Assembly: GCA_028583605.1 (NCBI GenBank)
Contig: CM053329.1
Location: 39,948,661-40,012,660, forward strand
Reading direction: 5' to 3'
DNA length: 64,000 nt
DNA from: Dastarcus helophoroides
Taxonomy: Eukaryota > Arthropoda > Insecta > Coleoptera > Bothrideridae
Shown here in pieces: positions 35,401 through 47,900 of the stretch; positions within the stretch are counted from its first letter, which is position 1; each line of letters opens with the position of its first letter. The notes below the pieces were generated by a model. That model made no database searches and had not been told where the DNA came from. It worked only from the letters and a program-made list of their open reading frames with translations. Position numbers and translations under genes: made by a program.

Positions 35401-36631
35401 TACTCACTGAAGAAGAAAACTGAACAATTAGAAACGGAAAATCAACAGTATGTTAACCAAATTAAAAACCTGCAAGCACAACAAAACGTAAATGATGAAA
35501 CCAAATCCGAACTACCAGAGTTCATACTCGCTAGAGAAAAATCGAACAATAAAGAGGAGGAAATCGCTAAAGACCTCGCTAGAAATCTTGAGGAGAAACT
35601 GAACGCGTCCGAAGCCGAAGACGTTAAAATCATCGAGTTGCCTCAAAGCCTCCCGATGACGAAAAATAGCGACGAGCGGACCAAAATTACTGAACTACTA
35701 GAGCGACAGCAGCGCCTCATTTTGGAAAACAACAAGAAAATTAGCGACGTTTTGAAATCCACCGCCATGAAAGACAGCAGGTTGAGCTTCAGCTCCCCGG
35801 ACCCGAGTTATACAACTACCAATAACTACCCGGATAACGGGGAGGATTTGGGTAATGAACTCGAGTACACTGACAGCTCGGACGTATCCGAGGAAGTGGC
35901 CGAGCAAAACCATAGAAGTATTTGCATGCTGGAGAATGTGAAAGACGAGTTACTCAAGTTGCATATTGCTGTTTCCGGCGGCGGCGGTGGGAAAAACAGT
36001 TTGGTGTTGCAGGTTCAGAAGGATAAGGTCGCCGGTTTGGAGGAGGAGGTGCAGAAGCTGCTCTCTGATTTGGATAAGAAGCATTTTCGACTGTTGAACA
36101 ACACGAACATCAGCATCTACGAGCTCGGAAGTAGCATAGAATATTTCATAGAAAATTTAGGCAAAATTCAAAGTGTTCTCGAAGGTAAGTCGAACAAAAT
36201 TCTTCTTCAATTAAAAAGAAAATAACGCTTTGAAAATGTTATTTCTCTCAAAATTGACTCTCGAAACTTTCGAAATATTGACCTTAATTTCGAATAATTT
36301 CCTTTTCGATGACTCGTTATTTACTTAGTTAAGCATTTTTGCATTTTTTTGGAAAATAAATCATTGAAATTCGACTGAAAAATACAGAGATTCCCACTGA
36401 CACAAGCACCTTCAAATATCGCTTCGCGACGAAAAATGTTTTGTTTTTTTTTTGAGAATTTCGTCGGTAGTTTTCAATCACATTTCAATTTGTTCGGTGG
36501 TTATGTGATGCCACAATTTGGCTTTATTTCCAGCTCAAGATAATCCGGATCTTCACTCAATAAATTTATGTAAAAGTATCCAGAGTAAGTTGAAACCAGT
36601 GGAAATTTACGCCCCATACGGAAGAAGTTGA
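32430..36631 (+). CDS. Large coiled-coil protein A, 5 exons, complete
   Basis: Exons are 32,430-32,498, 32,547-32,750, 33,356-33,453, 33,513-36,184 and 36,534-36,631; 3,141 nt, 1,046 residues. The 59-nt intron at 33,454-33,512 (GTAAGT to TTTCCAG) is required: without it exon 3 runs into a stop. I do not recognise the family. Almost the whole protein is Glu/Lys/Gln/Leu-rich with heptad-like spacing, so it should form long coiled coils. There is a Ser/Thr-rich linker around residues 290-330, and a short glycine run (GGGGG) near the C-terminus. Exons 1-3, the start of exon 4 and the last exon align with gene B at 44,933 (ISQRDILIGLL against ISDRDVLIRLL; YKAIMDKFDGMER against YKEILNKIEAMES). Structural roles at centrosome, cilium or kinetochore are possible but not shown. 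Confidence 0.8.
33010..33050 (+). repeat. tRNA B-box-like fragment (possible SINE remnant)
   Basis: AAGTTCGACTCCTG resembles the internal B box of tRNA genes and tRNA-derived SINEs, and is followed by GCGTGGCAGCATGCGCTGG. No A box or cloverleaf is found upstream. It lies in intron 2 of gene A. Confidence 0.35.
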
Positions 36632-36761
36632 ACTTGCCTGGGAAGAATTTTTGTGACGTTTCAACATGTTTTCTTATAAGATTTGAAAGTAAAAGAATTT
36701 TTGACAAAACCAGTTATTTTATTTTAATTTTCAAATAAATATATCACACTAGCAATACAAT

Positions 36762-39700
36762 TTAAGTTGTACTTTTTTGATTGTTAAATACTACATCGTT
36801 ATCCTTCTCTGTGGCTGCTTCGTCTTCGACAGCTTTTTCGGATTCGCTCAATTCGGGGGAGGCGGTTTGGTTTAGTCGTTTTCTTAACAGTACGTTTTCT
36901 TTTAGAAGCTTGAAGAGCTTCCTGTTGTTTTCCACGGAGGTGGAGGAAGCCGCAAGAGCTTGATCGGAGAGAAACTTAATGTTTTCAATCTCTTGCTCGT
37001 TTTGGTTGCAGATCTCGTCATTCTCTATTATCATCTCGATTAGACTTCTCAAAATGGAACTTTGTTGCGAAACAATCTCCTCGAAGAGTTTCAGCTGTCG
37101 CGAATTCTTCTTTCTTAGTCTAACATCATCTTTCTTCATATCGTTCTCTGAGCTTGACTGGTCAACTGTTGCATGATTTGATTGTGATATCCTAGAATTA
37201 ATGATCGGATAAATTTTTGTAATACACAAGCTGAACATTTATCAGATTCAGAGTTTGGTAGTAACAAAGAGCGGTTTCGATCTTATTAGATCTCGTCTGT
37301 TTGGTATACCCAACTAGAACGCTGACAAATGCTCTTATACTTGGAAATTAATGGACGCTTCGTCTGAAACTAAATAAGATAAATCAATCAAAAACGAAAG
37401 TTCATCAGTAGTATTTACTTTTTCCACCATAATTTTATCTTCATGTGGTACATTTTTCTAAGCTGTAAGGTACACCATTGGTTATGTTAGAGACTTAATT
37501 ATTTGATGTTCAAAATTTAGTAGTAATAATCATTTGGTGGTCAAAATTTCAATGAAACACGAAAGTTCATCGGAAACATTTTATTTTTCCACTATAGTGT
37601 TGTCTTCATTTGGAATATTGTACCAAGCTGGTACAATCAATCTCAATCAATCTATCTTAATAATCATTTGGTGGTCAAAATTTTAATGAAAAATAAAAGT
37701 TCATCAGTAACATTTTATTTTTCCGCTATAATCTTGTCTTCATTTAAAATATTGTACCAAGCTGGTACAATCAATCTCAATCAGTCTATCTTAGTAGTTA
37801 TTTGGTGGTCAAAATTTCAATGCAAAAGGAAACTTCATCAGTAACATTTTATTTTTCCACTATAATGTTGTCTTCATTTGGAATATTGTACCAAGCTAGT
37901 GCAATCAATTGTAATCAACTTATTTTAATAATCATTTGGTGGACAAAGTCTTAGCAAAAAATGAAAGTTCATCAGTAACATTTTATTTTTCCACTACAAT
38001 GTTGTCTTCATTTGGAATATTGTGCCAAGCTGGTAGAATCAATCTCAATCAATCTATCTTAATAGTCATCTGGTGGTCAAAATTTTAATGCAAAACGAAA
38101 GTTCATCAGTAACATCCTATTTTTCCACTATAACTTTGCCTTCATATTAAACATTGTACCATGCTCGAATAATCGATCTCAATCAATCTCTCATAATAAT
38201 CATTTGGTGGTCAAAATTTCAATGGAAAACGAAAGTTCATCAGTAACATTTTATTTTTCCACTATAATGTTATCTTCATTTGGAATATTGTGCCAAACTG
38301 GTACAATCAATCTCAATCAATCTATCTTAATAGTCATCTAGTGGTCAAAATTTTAATGCAAGAGAAAAGTTCATCAGTAACATTTTATTTTTTTATCATA
38401 ACTTTGCCTTCATATCAAACATTGCACCAAGCTCGTACAATCAACCTCAATCAATTTCTCATAATAATCATTTGGTGGTCAAAATTTTAATGCAAAAGGA
38501 AAGTTCATCTGTAACATTTTATTTTTCCACTATAATCTTGTCTTCATTTGGAATATTGTACCAAGCTGCTACAATCAATCTCAATCAATCTATCTTAATA
38601 ATCATCTGGTGGTCAAAATTTTAATGCAAAAGGAAAGTTCATCAGTAACATTTTATTTTTCCAGTATATTCTTGTCTTCATTTGGAATATTGTACCAAGC
38701 TGGTACAATCAATCTCAATCAGTCTATCTTAGTAGTCATTTGGTGGTCAAAATTTTAATGCAAAAGGAAACTTCATCAGTAACATTTTATTTTTCCACTA
38801 TAATGTTGTCTTCATTTGAAATATTGTACCAAGCTGGTGCAATCAATTTTAATCAACATATTTTAATAGTCATTTGGTGGCCAAAGTTTTAACAAAAAAT
38901 GAAAGTTCATCAGTAACATTTTACTTTTTTCACTATAATGTTGTCTTCATTTGGAATATTGTGCCAAGCTGGTAGAATCAATCTCAATCAATCTATCTTA
39001 ATAGTCATCTGGTGGTCAAAATTTCAATGCAAAAGGAAAGTTCATCAGTAACATTTTATTTTTCTACTATAATCTTGTCTTCATTTGGAATATTGTACCA
39101 AGCTGGTACAATCAATCTCAATCAGTCTATCTTAATAGTCATCTGGTGGTCAAAATTTCAATGCAAAAGGAAAGTTCATCAGTAACATTTTATTTTTCCA
39201 CTATAATCTTGTCTTCATTTGGAATATTGTACCAAGCTGGTACAATCAATCTCAATCAGTCTATCTTAGTAGTCATTTGGTGGTCAAAATTTCAATGCAA
39301 AAGGAAACTTCATCAGTAACATTTTATTTTTCCACTATAATGTTGTCTTCATTTGGAATATTGTACCAAGCTGGTGCAATCAATTGTAATCAACTTATCT
39401 TAATAATCATTTGGTGGCCAAAATTTTAACAAAAAATGAAAGTTCATCAGTAACATTTTATTTTTCCATTATGATGTTGTCTTCATTTGGAATATTGTGC
39501 CAAGCTGGTACAATCAATCTCAATCAATCTATCTTAATAGTCATTTGGTGGTCAAAATTTCAATGCAAAACGAAAGTTCATCAGTAACATCCTTTTTTTT
39601 CACTATAACTTTGCCTTCATATTTAACATTGTACCATGCTCGAATAATCAATCTCAATCAATTTCTCATAATAATCATTTGGTGGTCAAAATTTCAATGG

Positions 39701-42700
39701 AAAACTAAAGTTCATCAGTAACATTTTATTTTTCCATTATCATGTTGTCTTCATTTGAAATATTGTGTCAAGCTGGTACAATCAAGCTCAATCAATCTCA
39801 ATCAATCTATCTTAATAGTCTTTTGGTGGTCAAAATTTTAATGCAAAACGAAACTTCATCAGTAACATTTTATTTTTCCACTATAACTTTGCCTTCATAT
39901 TAAACATTGTACCATGCCCGAATAATCAATCTCAATCAATTTCTCATAATAATCATTTGGTGGTCAAAATTTCAATGGAAAACTAAAGTTCATCAGTAAC
40001 ATTTTATTTTTCCATTATCATGTTGTCTTCATTTGGAATATTGTGCCAAACTGGTAGAATTAATCTCAATCAATCTATCTTAATAGTCATTTGGTGGTCA
40101 AAATTTCAATGCAGAAGGAAAGTTCATCAGTAACATTTTATTTTTCCACTATAATGTTGTCTTCATTTGGAATATTGTGCCAAGCGGTACAATCAATCTC
40201 AATCAATCTATCTTAATAGTCATTTGGTGGTCAAAATTTCAATGCACAACGAAACTTCATCAGTAACATTTTATTTTTCCATTATAATGTTGTCTTCATT
40301 TGGAATATGGTGCCAAGCTGGTACAATCAATCTATCTTAGTAGTCATTTGGTGGTCAAAATTTCAATGCAAAAGAAGAGTTCATCAGTAACATTTCATTT
40401 TTCCACTATAACTTTGCCTTCATATTAAACATTGTACCAAGCTGTACAATCAATCTTAACCAATTTCTCATACTAATTATTTGGTGGTTAAAATTTCAAT
40501 GCAAAACGAAAGTTCATCAGTAACATTTTATTTTTCCACTAAAATGTTGTCTTCATTTGGAATATTGTGCCAAGCTGGTACAATCAATCTCAATTAATCT
40601 ATCTTAATAGTCATTTGGTGGTCAAAGTTTCAATGCAGAAAGAAAGTTCATCAGTAACATTTTATTTTTCCACCATAGCTTTGCCTTCATATTAAACTTT
40701 GTACCAAGCTCGTACAATCAATCTCAATCAATTTTTCATAATAATCATTTGGTGGTCAAAATTTTAATGAAAAACAAAAGTTCATCAGTAACATTTTATT
40801 GTTCCATTATCATGTTGTCTTCATTTGGAATATTGTGCCAAGCTGGTACAATCAATCTCAATCAATCTATCCTAATAGTCATTTGGGGGTCAAAATTTTA
40901 AGGCAAAACGAAAGTTCATCAGTAACATCCTATTTTTCCACTATAACTTTGCCTTCATATTAAACATTGTACCATGCTCGAATAATCAATCTCAATCAAT
41001 TTCTCATAATAATCATTTGGTGGTCAAAATTTCAATGGAAAACTAAAGTTCATCAGTAACATTTTATTTTTCCAATATCATGTTGTCTTCATTTGGAATA
41101 TTGTGCCAAACTGGTACAATCAATCTCAATCAATCTATCTTAATAGTCATCTGGTGGTCAAAAATTCAAGCAAGAGGAAAGTTCATCAGTAACATTTTAT
41201 TTTTCCACTATAATCTTGCCTTCATGTGGAACATTGCACCAAGCTCGTACAATCACTCTTAATCAATCTATCTTAAAAATCATTTGGTAGTCAAAATTGT
41301 AATGCAAAAGGAAAGTTCATCAGTAACATTTTATTTTTCCACTATAACTTTGCCTTCATATTAAACATTGTACCAAGCTCGTACAGGGTGAGCGAAACTC
41401 GATGTCTCAGTTCTATTATAAGAAAATGAAAAACGATATAAGAAGTCTGAAAAAAGCTTCTTAAATTGAGAGGTAGTTTTTCCAAACAAATTTTGTAAAG
41501 AAAAAATCTGATATCTTTTTCGGTTAAAAAGTTATAAGCAATTTTATTGTAAGAAAAGAATGTTATCGAAAATTCGTAACTACTACGATTTAAACAAATG
41601 GTCTCTGGAAATGCAATAAATCAAAAATCTAAGTATAGTGGCATCTGTCAATAATTGAACTAATAGTTGACAAACATTTTTTGTTGTCATTTGACTTTAA
41701 AAAATGTTTATGTAAAAGATATACAGGGTGAGTTAGAAAGAATGGGTCAACCCTAAACTGGAGGTACTAGACACCAAAATATTACGATTGAGCTCAATAT
41801 GCTTTATACCAATGTGGCTGGTTTAAGAGATACAGGGTGTTTAAAGTTTAAATTTTGTTCAGAAATTTTTTAATAATTGAGAAAGTTTTGATAATATTAA
41901 TTTAATATTTGGGAATTTAATTTTTTTTGGTGTGAGAATTACGAATTTTGAATTTATATTGACGTTGCCTCTAGAGGGCACTAATTTCACACAATCATTT
42001 ACATAAATGAAAACATTTTGTTTTTATCTGTCAAGTTATACTTAAAACAAGTAGACAATATAAAAGAACGATGAATTTTAAAAAGAAAAGGTACTCTTGT
42101 TTAAGTCTTCAAAAGCTAACGGTTTTTTATATATTTGCATTTAAAAGTTTCAATGTATTTTTTTTATGAATTGTTTAAGGCGTAGATATTACTGTATTAA
42201 AATATTAAATTTATAGTACCAACATTTTTTCAATTATTGAGAAATTTCGCCCTGTATCTGTTTGGTGTCTATTCTCTCCAGTTTTGCGTTAGCCCGTTCT
42301 TTCTTATTCACCCTGTATTATTTATTAGTTTATGGGGGACTTTCAAAAGAACCCTAGAAGAGCAGGTGAATACATTCTTAGATACCCCGAACATGTTATT
42401 TCAAACCTGAAAATATTTAGATTAAATCGTACCAATTGCGAATTTTTAATAAAACATTTTTTACAATAAATTTCCTTATAACTTTTTAACGAAAAAAGAT
42501 ACCAAATTCTCTTGCTTACAAAATCTGTTTAGAAAAATTAGCCCTTTTTAAATGTGCAAAAATATAAGTATGTTTTTGAAGAAAATAAAATTCAATGACG
42601 TCATTACTTTAGTTACAAAATCTGGAAAAATATGCAAATTTAGCTTAAAATGGACCTAATTCAATTCAGTATAAGAATTTCCTCTCAGATTTCTTATATC

Positions 42701-44681
42701 GTTTTTCCTTTTCTTATAATAGCGCCGAGACATCGAGTTTCGCTCACCCTGTACAATCAATCTCAATCAATTTCTCATAATAATCATTTGGGGGTCAAAA
42801 TTTCAATGCAAAAAGAAAGTTTATCAGTAACATTTCATTTTTCCACTATAATCTTGTCTTCATTTGGAATATTGTACCAAGCTGGTACAATCAGTCTCAA
42901 TCAATTTATCTTAATAATCATTTGGTGGTCAAAATTTCAATGAAAAATGAAAGTTCATCAGTAACATTTTCTTTTTCCACTATAATGTTGTCTTCATTTG
43001 GAACATGTTTCTGACCTGCTTTCTAAGCTGCAGCTTAGTAATCCTTTGGTGGTCAAAATTTCAATGGAAAACGAAAGATCATCAGTAACATTTTCTTTTT
43101 CCACTATAATGTTGTCTTCATTTGGAACATGTTTCTGACCTGCTTTCTAAGCTGCAGCTTAGTAATCCTTTGGTGGTCAAAATTTCAATGGAAAACGAAA
43201 GATCATCAGTAACATTTTCTTTTTCCACCATAATGTTGTCTTCGTTTGGAAAATGTGTCTAACCTACTTTCTAAGCTGCATCTTAGTAATCATTTGGTTA
43301 TCAAAATTTTAACGCAAAAGGAAAGTTCATCACTAACATTTTCTTTTTCCACTATAATCTTGCCTTCATGTGGAACATTGCACCAAACTCGTACAATCAT
43401 TCTCAATCAATCTATCTTGATAATCATTTGGTGGTCAAAATTTTAATGCAAAAGAAAAGTTCATCAGTAACATTTTATTTTACTACTATAACTTTGCCTT
43501 CATATTAAATATTGCACCAAGCTCGTACAATCAATCCCATTCCATTTCTCATAATAATCATTTGGTGGTCAAAATTTCAATGGAAAACGAAATTTCATCA
43601 GTAACATTTTATTTTTCCACTATAAGGTTGTCTTCATTTGGAGTATTGTACCAAGCTGGTACAATCAATCTCAATTAATTTCTCATAATAATCATTTGGT
43701 GGTCAAAATTTCAATGTAGAAGGAAAGTTCATCAGTAACATTTTATTTTTCCGCTGTAATGTTGTCTTCATTTGGAATATTGTGCCAAGCTGGTACAATC
43801 AATCTCAATCAATTTATCTTAATAGTCATTTGGTGGTTAAAATTTCAATGCGAAACGAAAGTTCATCAGTAACATTTTATTTTTCCACCATAACTTTGCC
43901 TTCATATTAAACATTGTACCAAGCTCGTACAATCAATCTCAATCAATTTCCTACAATAATCATTTGGTAGTTAAAATTTCAATGCAAAAGAAAAGTTCAT
44001 TAGTAACATTTTCCTTTATAATCTTGTCTTCATATGGAACATTGCACCAAGCTCGTACAATCAATCTCAATCAATAATCATTTGGTGGTCAAAATTTCAA
44101 TGGAAGACGAAGATTCATCAGCAATATTTTCTTTTTCCACCATAATATTACCTTCAGGCGAAACATTTTTTTAAGCTGCACCTTATCGACTGGTTATGTT
44201 AATGATTTAATCATTTGGTGACCAAAATATCAATAACAGTCGAAATTTCATCAGTAACGTTTTTTTTCCATCCTAATTTTATCTTTATAAAGTTAAAGGA
44301 AGGATTTATTCATCAAAAAATATTGTAAAAGGCGTTATACAATATCTGCCCAGAGTGCTGCCAAAATTTAATCCACCACTGAAGCGAATGTTCTACCAAT
44401 TGAGCTATCGCGCTTATCGCGCTTATCCTACTTACACCAACACCATCCAACAAAGATAAAAAGTTACTTACTTGGTTCTCCAAATTTCGGCCTTTTGCAG
44501 CAAGCTGAGGGCACTCTCGTCCGTTTCCAAAGAACTTAGAATCTGTAAACAGCGTCTGAGAACACCCGAGCGAAAGTGGTTAAATGGTTACCTTTTGAAT
44601 TTCGAATTTGGCCGTCGATCTCGAACATGATAACTTCGATGATGAGTCGGTGAATTTTGAGACTTCCTTGTGTTTACTCAT
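36762..44681 (-). CDS. Small coiled-coil protein, 3 exons, 196 residues
   Basis: Exons in gene order are 44,592-44,681, 44,472-44,542 and 36,762-37,191, with phases 0 and 2 matching; 591 nt. The protein begins MSKHKEVSKFTDSSSK, continues ILSSLETDESALSLLQKAEIW, and its last exon is a coiled-coil stretch (RQLKLFEEIVSQQSSILRSL, then ENNRKLFKLLKENVLLRKRL) followed by an acidic tail. I do not recognise the family. Intron 2 is 7.3 kb and consists almost entirely of satellite array 2 plus two nested MITEs. The gene is convergent with gene A (stop codons 130 bp apart) and divergent from gene B (251 bp apart). Confidence 0.75.
41384..42751. mobile_element. Mariner-type MITE (outer), 1.37 kb, inside a satellite monomer
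   Basis: The left end CAGGGTGAGCGAAACTCGAT and the right end are inverted repeats for about 67 bp with five or so mismatches, and a looser foldback continues inward (GTTAAAAAGTTATAAG on both sides). The satellite reads GTAC at the insertion point and the element is bounded by TA on both sides (41,382-41,383 and 42,752-42,753), as for Tc1/mariner insertions; a 4-bp GTAC duplication would fit equally. There is no transposase ORF. Confidence 0.85.
41724..42315. mobile_element. Mariner-type MITE (inner), 592 bp, nested in the outer MITE
   Basis: The left end is CAGGGTGAGTTAGAAAGAAT and the right end is ATTCACCCTG preceded by CGTTCTTTCTT. Further in, GGTACTAGACACCAAA faces TTTGGTGTCTATTCTC. TA flanks both ends. 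Inside it, ATACAGGGTGTTTAAAG (41,831) and CGCCCTGTATCTG (about 42,250) form a second inner pair of similar ends. Confidence 0.8.
44345..44416 (-). repeat. tRNA-like / SINE head fragment
   Basis: On the minus strand GATAGCTCAATTGGTAGAAC matches a tRNA A box with D-loop, and CATTCGCTTCAG resembles an anticodon arm. A good B box and acceptor pairing are missing. The following TTTTGGCAGCACTCTGG resembles GCGTGGCAGCATGCGCTGG at 33,030, so both may come from one tRNA-derived SINE family. Confidence 0.4.
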
Positions 44682-44932
44682 TGCAGCTTTTGTGGGAAAG
44701 ACTTGCTGGAGATTTTGACAAAAAACAAAAATTAGAATTTTGACAGTTTTCTAATTAGAGTTCTGTGCGATTTTGGCTTCTAATTTCATCACTTCTTCAA
44801 CCCAGATTACAGAATCTGGGGATAGAAGAAAAAAGTAAATTTTACGTCAACTTGACAAATCAAATCTCTAGAAATGTGTCTTGGTTACAATTTTTCGTTA
44901 AAAGGCTTTACCACGTTTAGTAATTAAAGGAT
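44682..44932. promoter_or_regulatory. Compact divergent promoter region (small coiled-coil gene / gene B)
   Basis: The two start codons face away from each other with 251 bp between them. No clear TATA box is seen. Function is inferred from spacing. Confidence 0.35.
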
Positions 44933-47900
44933 ATGCAAAGTAATTCCGATCAAATTGTCGGTAAAAATGTAGAGAATTCGTCAAAACCAATCCAGCATAA
45001 AGTAACACTTCTAGATCTTGATTAGCACGATTGCACATTTCTCGTATTACAGACTTTTCATCAGTCCACTCCTCTTCATCTTTACAACGAAATAGCGGAG
45101 CAGTATCAATGGAAATTGCAAAGAGCCGAAGACTTAATTTCAGATCGTGATGTGCTCATAAGGCTGCTGAAAGATCAGTTGGGGAAAATGGAGCATCATT
45201 ACAAAAAGGCTCTGGATAGTTCTCAAAGTATGAGGTATAAGTATTGTTCTACGATTCAGCAGCTTACCACCATGAAGAGGTTGTTCCAGCAGGTTACGTT
45301 GGCTCTTAATTCACAAGAATCACAGGTTTAACATCGTCCATTTAGATTTTAGAGGAAAACAAACAACTGGTGGGGAAGTTTAACGCCACTCGTAAGGTGT
45401 CCAAAGATGCTGAACTAGTTTCAAAGCCAAATGGAAAAGTGGAAGAAGGAGTTAAGTATACAATTAGAACTGATAATTAACATTTCTTGAAAAAGGAAAA
45501 TATGGATGCTGCACTCAGCATTCATCCATTCATTCAGCATTTATTCACTCAAGCATTCATTCATTCATTTTTTTAGCTTCATTTAGCATAAACAAAGTGG
45601 ATGAAAGTGAACATCCTTAAATAGATTTTAGCAAAAATGTCAAATTCAAGGAAGGCTTTGTGGGAATCAATTTTTTTTCATTTTGAGGGTTAGTTAATCT
45701 CAATACTTTAATGAAAGGATTGAGGTCTTTGTGTAGGATGCTGAATGAAAGTTTGTTGAAGCATCGTTTCAAAAATATCAACCATTAAAATATTTTATTT
45801 TGCATAACACTGCTGTTACAGATATAAAGAAATATTAAACAAAATCGAAGCCATGGAAAGTAATTTTGAATTTCAACAGTTATCATTGGAAGGAACAAGT
45901 AAAAGTACGCCATGCATCGTTTTCAATAAAATTCGAAATATTGGTGATCTGATAGTAGGCCAAAATAACGCTTTGAAATTTCTCGTTAAGAAAGTAGTCA
46001 CAAGTGAACCTACAGATTTTAATGAATTGCCCCACACACTAAATGAGCAATCAATTGAAAATTTAGACGACCAAGAAGAGTATCAGCTCGATAGTACCAA
46101 CTACGTTTCCAACAGAAGCAGAAAAAACCGAAACAACACGCTTTAGTTCCACATCAGAATACTTTGTTGAAAACAAGAAAGTAATTGTAGAAGAATTGTG
46201 GAAATTTCAAAGAAAAACGACGTAATTGAGAATCTGAAAAGTCCACAAGGTTCGCTACCGAAGCATCTGACTGAAATTCAAACTTTCCGCTTGGAAGTGC
46301 CCAAAGGCCAAAAACCAACAAATCATAAAACACCTCAAAGAAATGAGCAGTCGTCTAATGAAAACCACAAAGGCCAAAATAACCACTCTTGTGCAGCAGT
46401 CCCACAAAAAAATCGACAATCCTCAAACGAAACCCACAAACATCAATGTAATTCGTCCCGTAAGCCCCAACCTCCACCACACGCCAAACATTGCACCCAA
46501 CGATGTTGTCCCCCCACTCAAACGAATCAAATGAACCCAAAACAGGACCCTATCATACCGGAAATCTCCGAAGAAGCCCAAAAAAGTAAAACGTCAGCAA
46601 ACAAATGTAAAATACCAGTGCCAGTATCCAAAAAATACGCCCCAACAACGCATCAAATCACCAGCGCGTAAACCCTACGATGTCCTCCCCGAAGAACCAT
46701 CGATGTGCGTCCTATTAACCAAGAAGACTCCAGACGTCTTAAAAACCCAAAATTCGAAGATGGTAATTCTGGAACCGAGCGTTTGCAAGTCTTGCACGGA
46801 TTTGCCCTCCACGTCGAAGATATCGACAGCCACGTCAAAAATTTTGATCAACTCTCCTTACGTATTACCCCAATTATGCAAAGCGCCCCCTCGTGATAAA
46901 TAACGAAGACAGCGACGACGGCGATAGAACTCAACAAACGTTCTCGAGGTATGAGAAAACTTTCGCTAGCGTTAGCGTTTCGGCCGTCAATCAATACGAA
47001 CACAAAGCAACTTCAGTCACATCCAGCTCCTCGTGTAGAAGCGACTCAACTCGATTAAGCCGAGTACAGAAAGAACTATCAGCCACAAATAAGGCAGTTA
47101 ACGAATTGAGGGAAGACATATACGACTTGAGAACTTACGTGAGTCAAAAAATCAACGACCGCAACATCGGCGATGGTAAAGATCTAATGGTCTACACCTC
47201 GCTAATGAGCGAATTACCAATAGCGACAACATCTTACCAAACTTACCATTCAATGGAACAGCGCCCGAAACCAAATGATGACGAGAGCAAATCCGCCAGA
47301 ATGAAACAACTGTCGGAAATAGCCCAACAAGTCGCCATAGCCGAGAAAGATCTCTCCATTTGTAAAAGGAGATGCGAAATGGAAAACCAGTTGAACAACT
47401 TATCGCTAGAAACCAGAAAATTAGCAAAAACGTTCGACGTCATATCGGAGGGTTACAATAGAGACACGCAAAAACTGGAAGGGGAGATTCAAAATTTGAG
47501 CGAGACCAGGAAGACTTTGCTGCGGGAGCAGTCGAAGAACAACGAAGCTATAGAGAAGTTTAGAAAGGAGGCCGAACTGAGTAAGCAGTATTTTGAAGAA
47601 GCCAACGCGCGTTTGGAATACATGGTGATGCGCGTCCAACAAGTCGAAGATATCAGTAGGGAATCCGAAGAACAATTCCTGCGAGAGTTTAAAACTATGA
47701 GAAAGAAAAACGAGGAATTGAATGAGCAAATCTACATAATCAGTAAGATACACATCGAAGAGATACAAGTTCTTGAGGAGGAAGTTGATAAACTCCAGGT
47801 TAGATGTAACGAATTGGAAGCTGAGAACACCAGGAATAAGAATGTGATCAGCGAGCTGAATCTTCGAATAGAGGAGGCGCAAATCCAGAATGAGAAATAT

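Larger units (their letters stand above)
37380..44290. repeat. Satellite array 2: about 135-bp monomers, inverted relative to array 1
   Basis: About forty monomers carry AATCATTTGGTGGTCAAAATTT, GTTCATCAGTAACATTTTATT and CACTATAATGTTGTCTTCATT. Two A-type variants alternate irregularly: one with GGAATATTGTACCAAGCTGG, another with ATTAAACATTGTACCATGCTC. B-type monomers (CTGACCTGCTTTCTAAGCTG) occur only at about 42,995-43,280. The orientation is opposite to array 1 at 29.1-31.9 kb. It is interrupted by a MITE at 41,384-42,751 and fills intron 2 of the small coiled-coil gene. Confidence 0.95.

Noticed and set aside
29100..44290. CRISPR-like regular repeats
   Set aside because: The units are adjacent 135-bp satellite monomers without unique spacers, in a eukaryotic intron.
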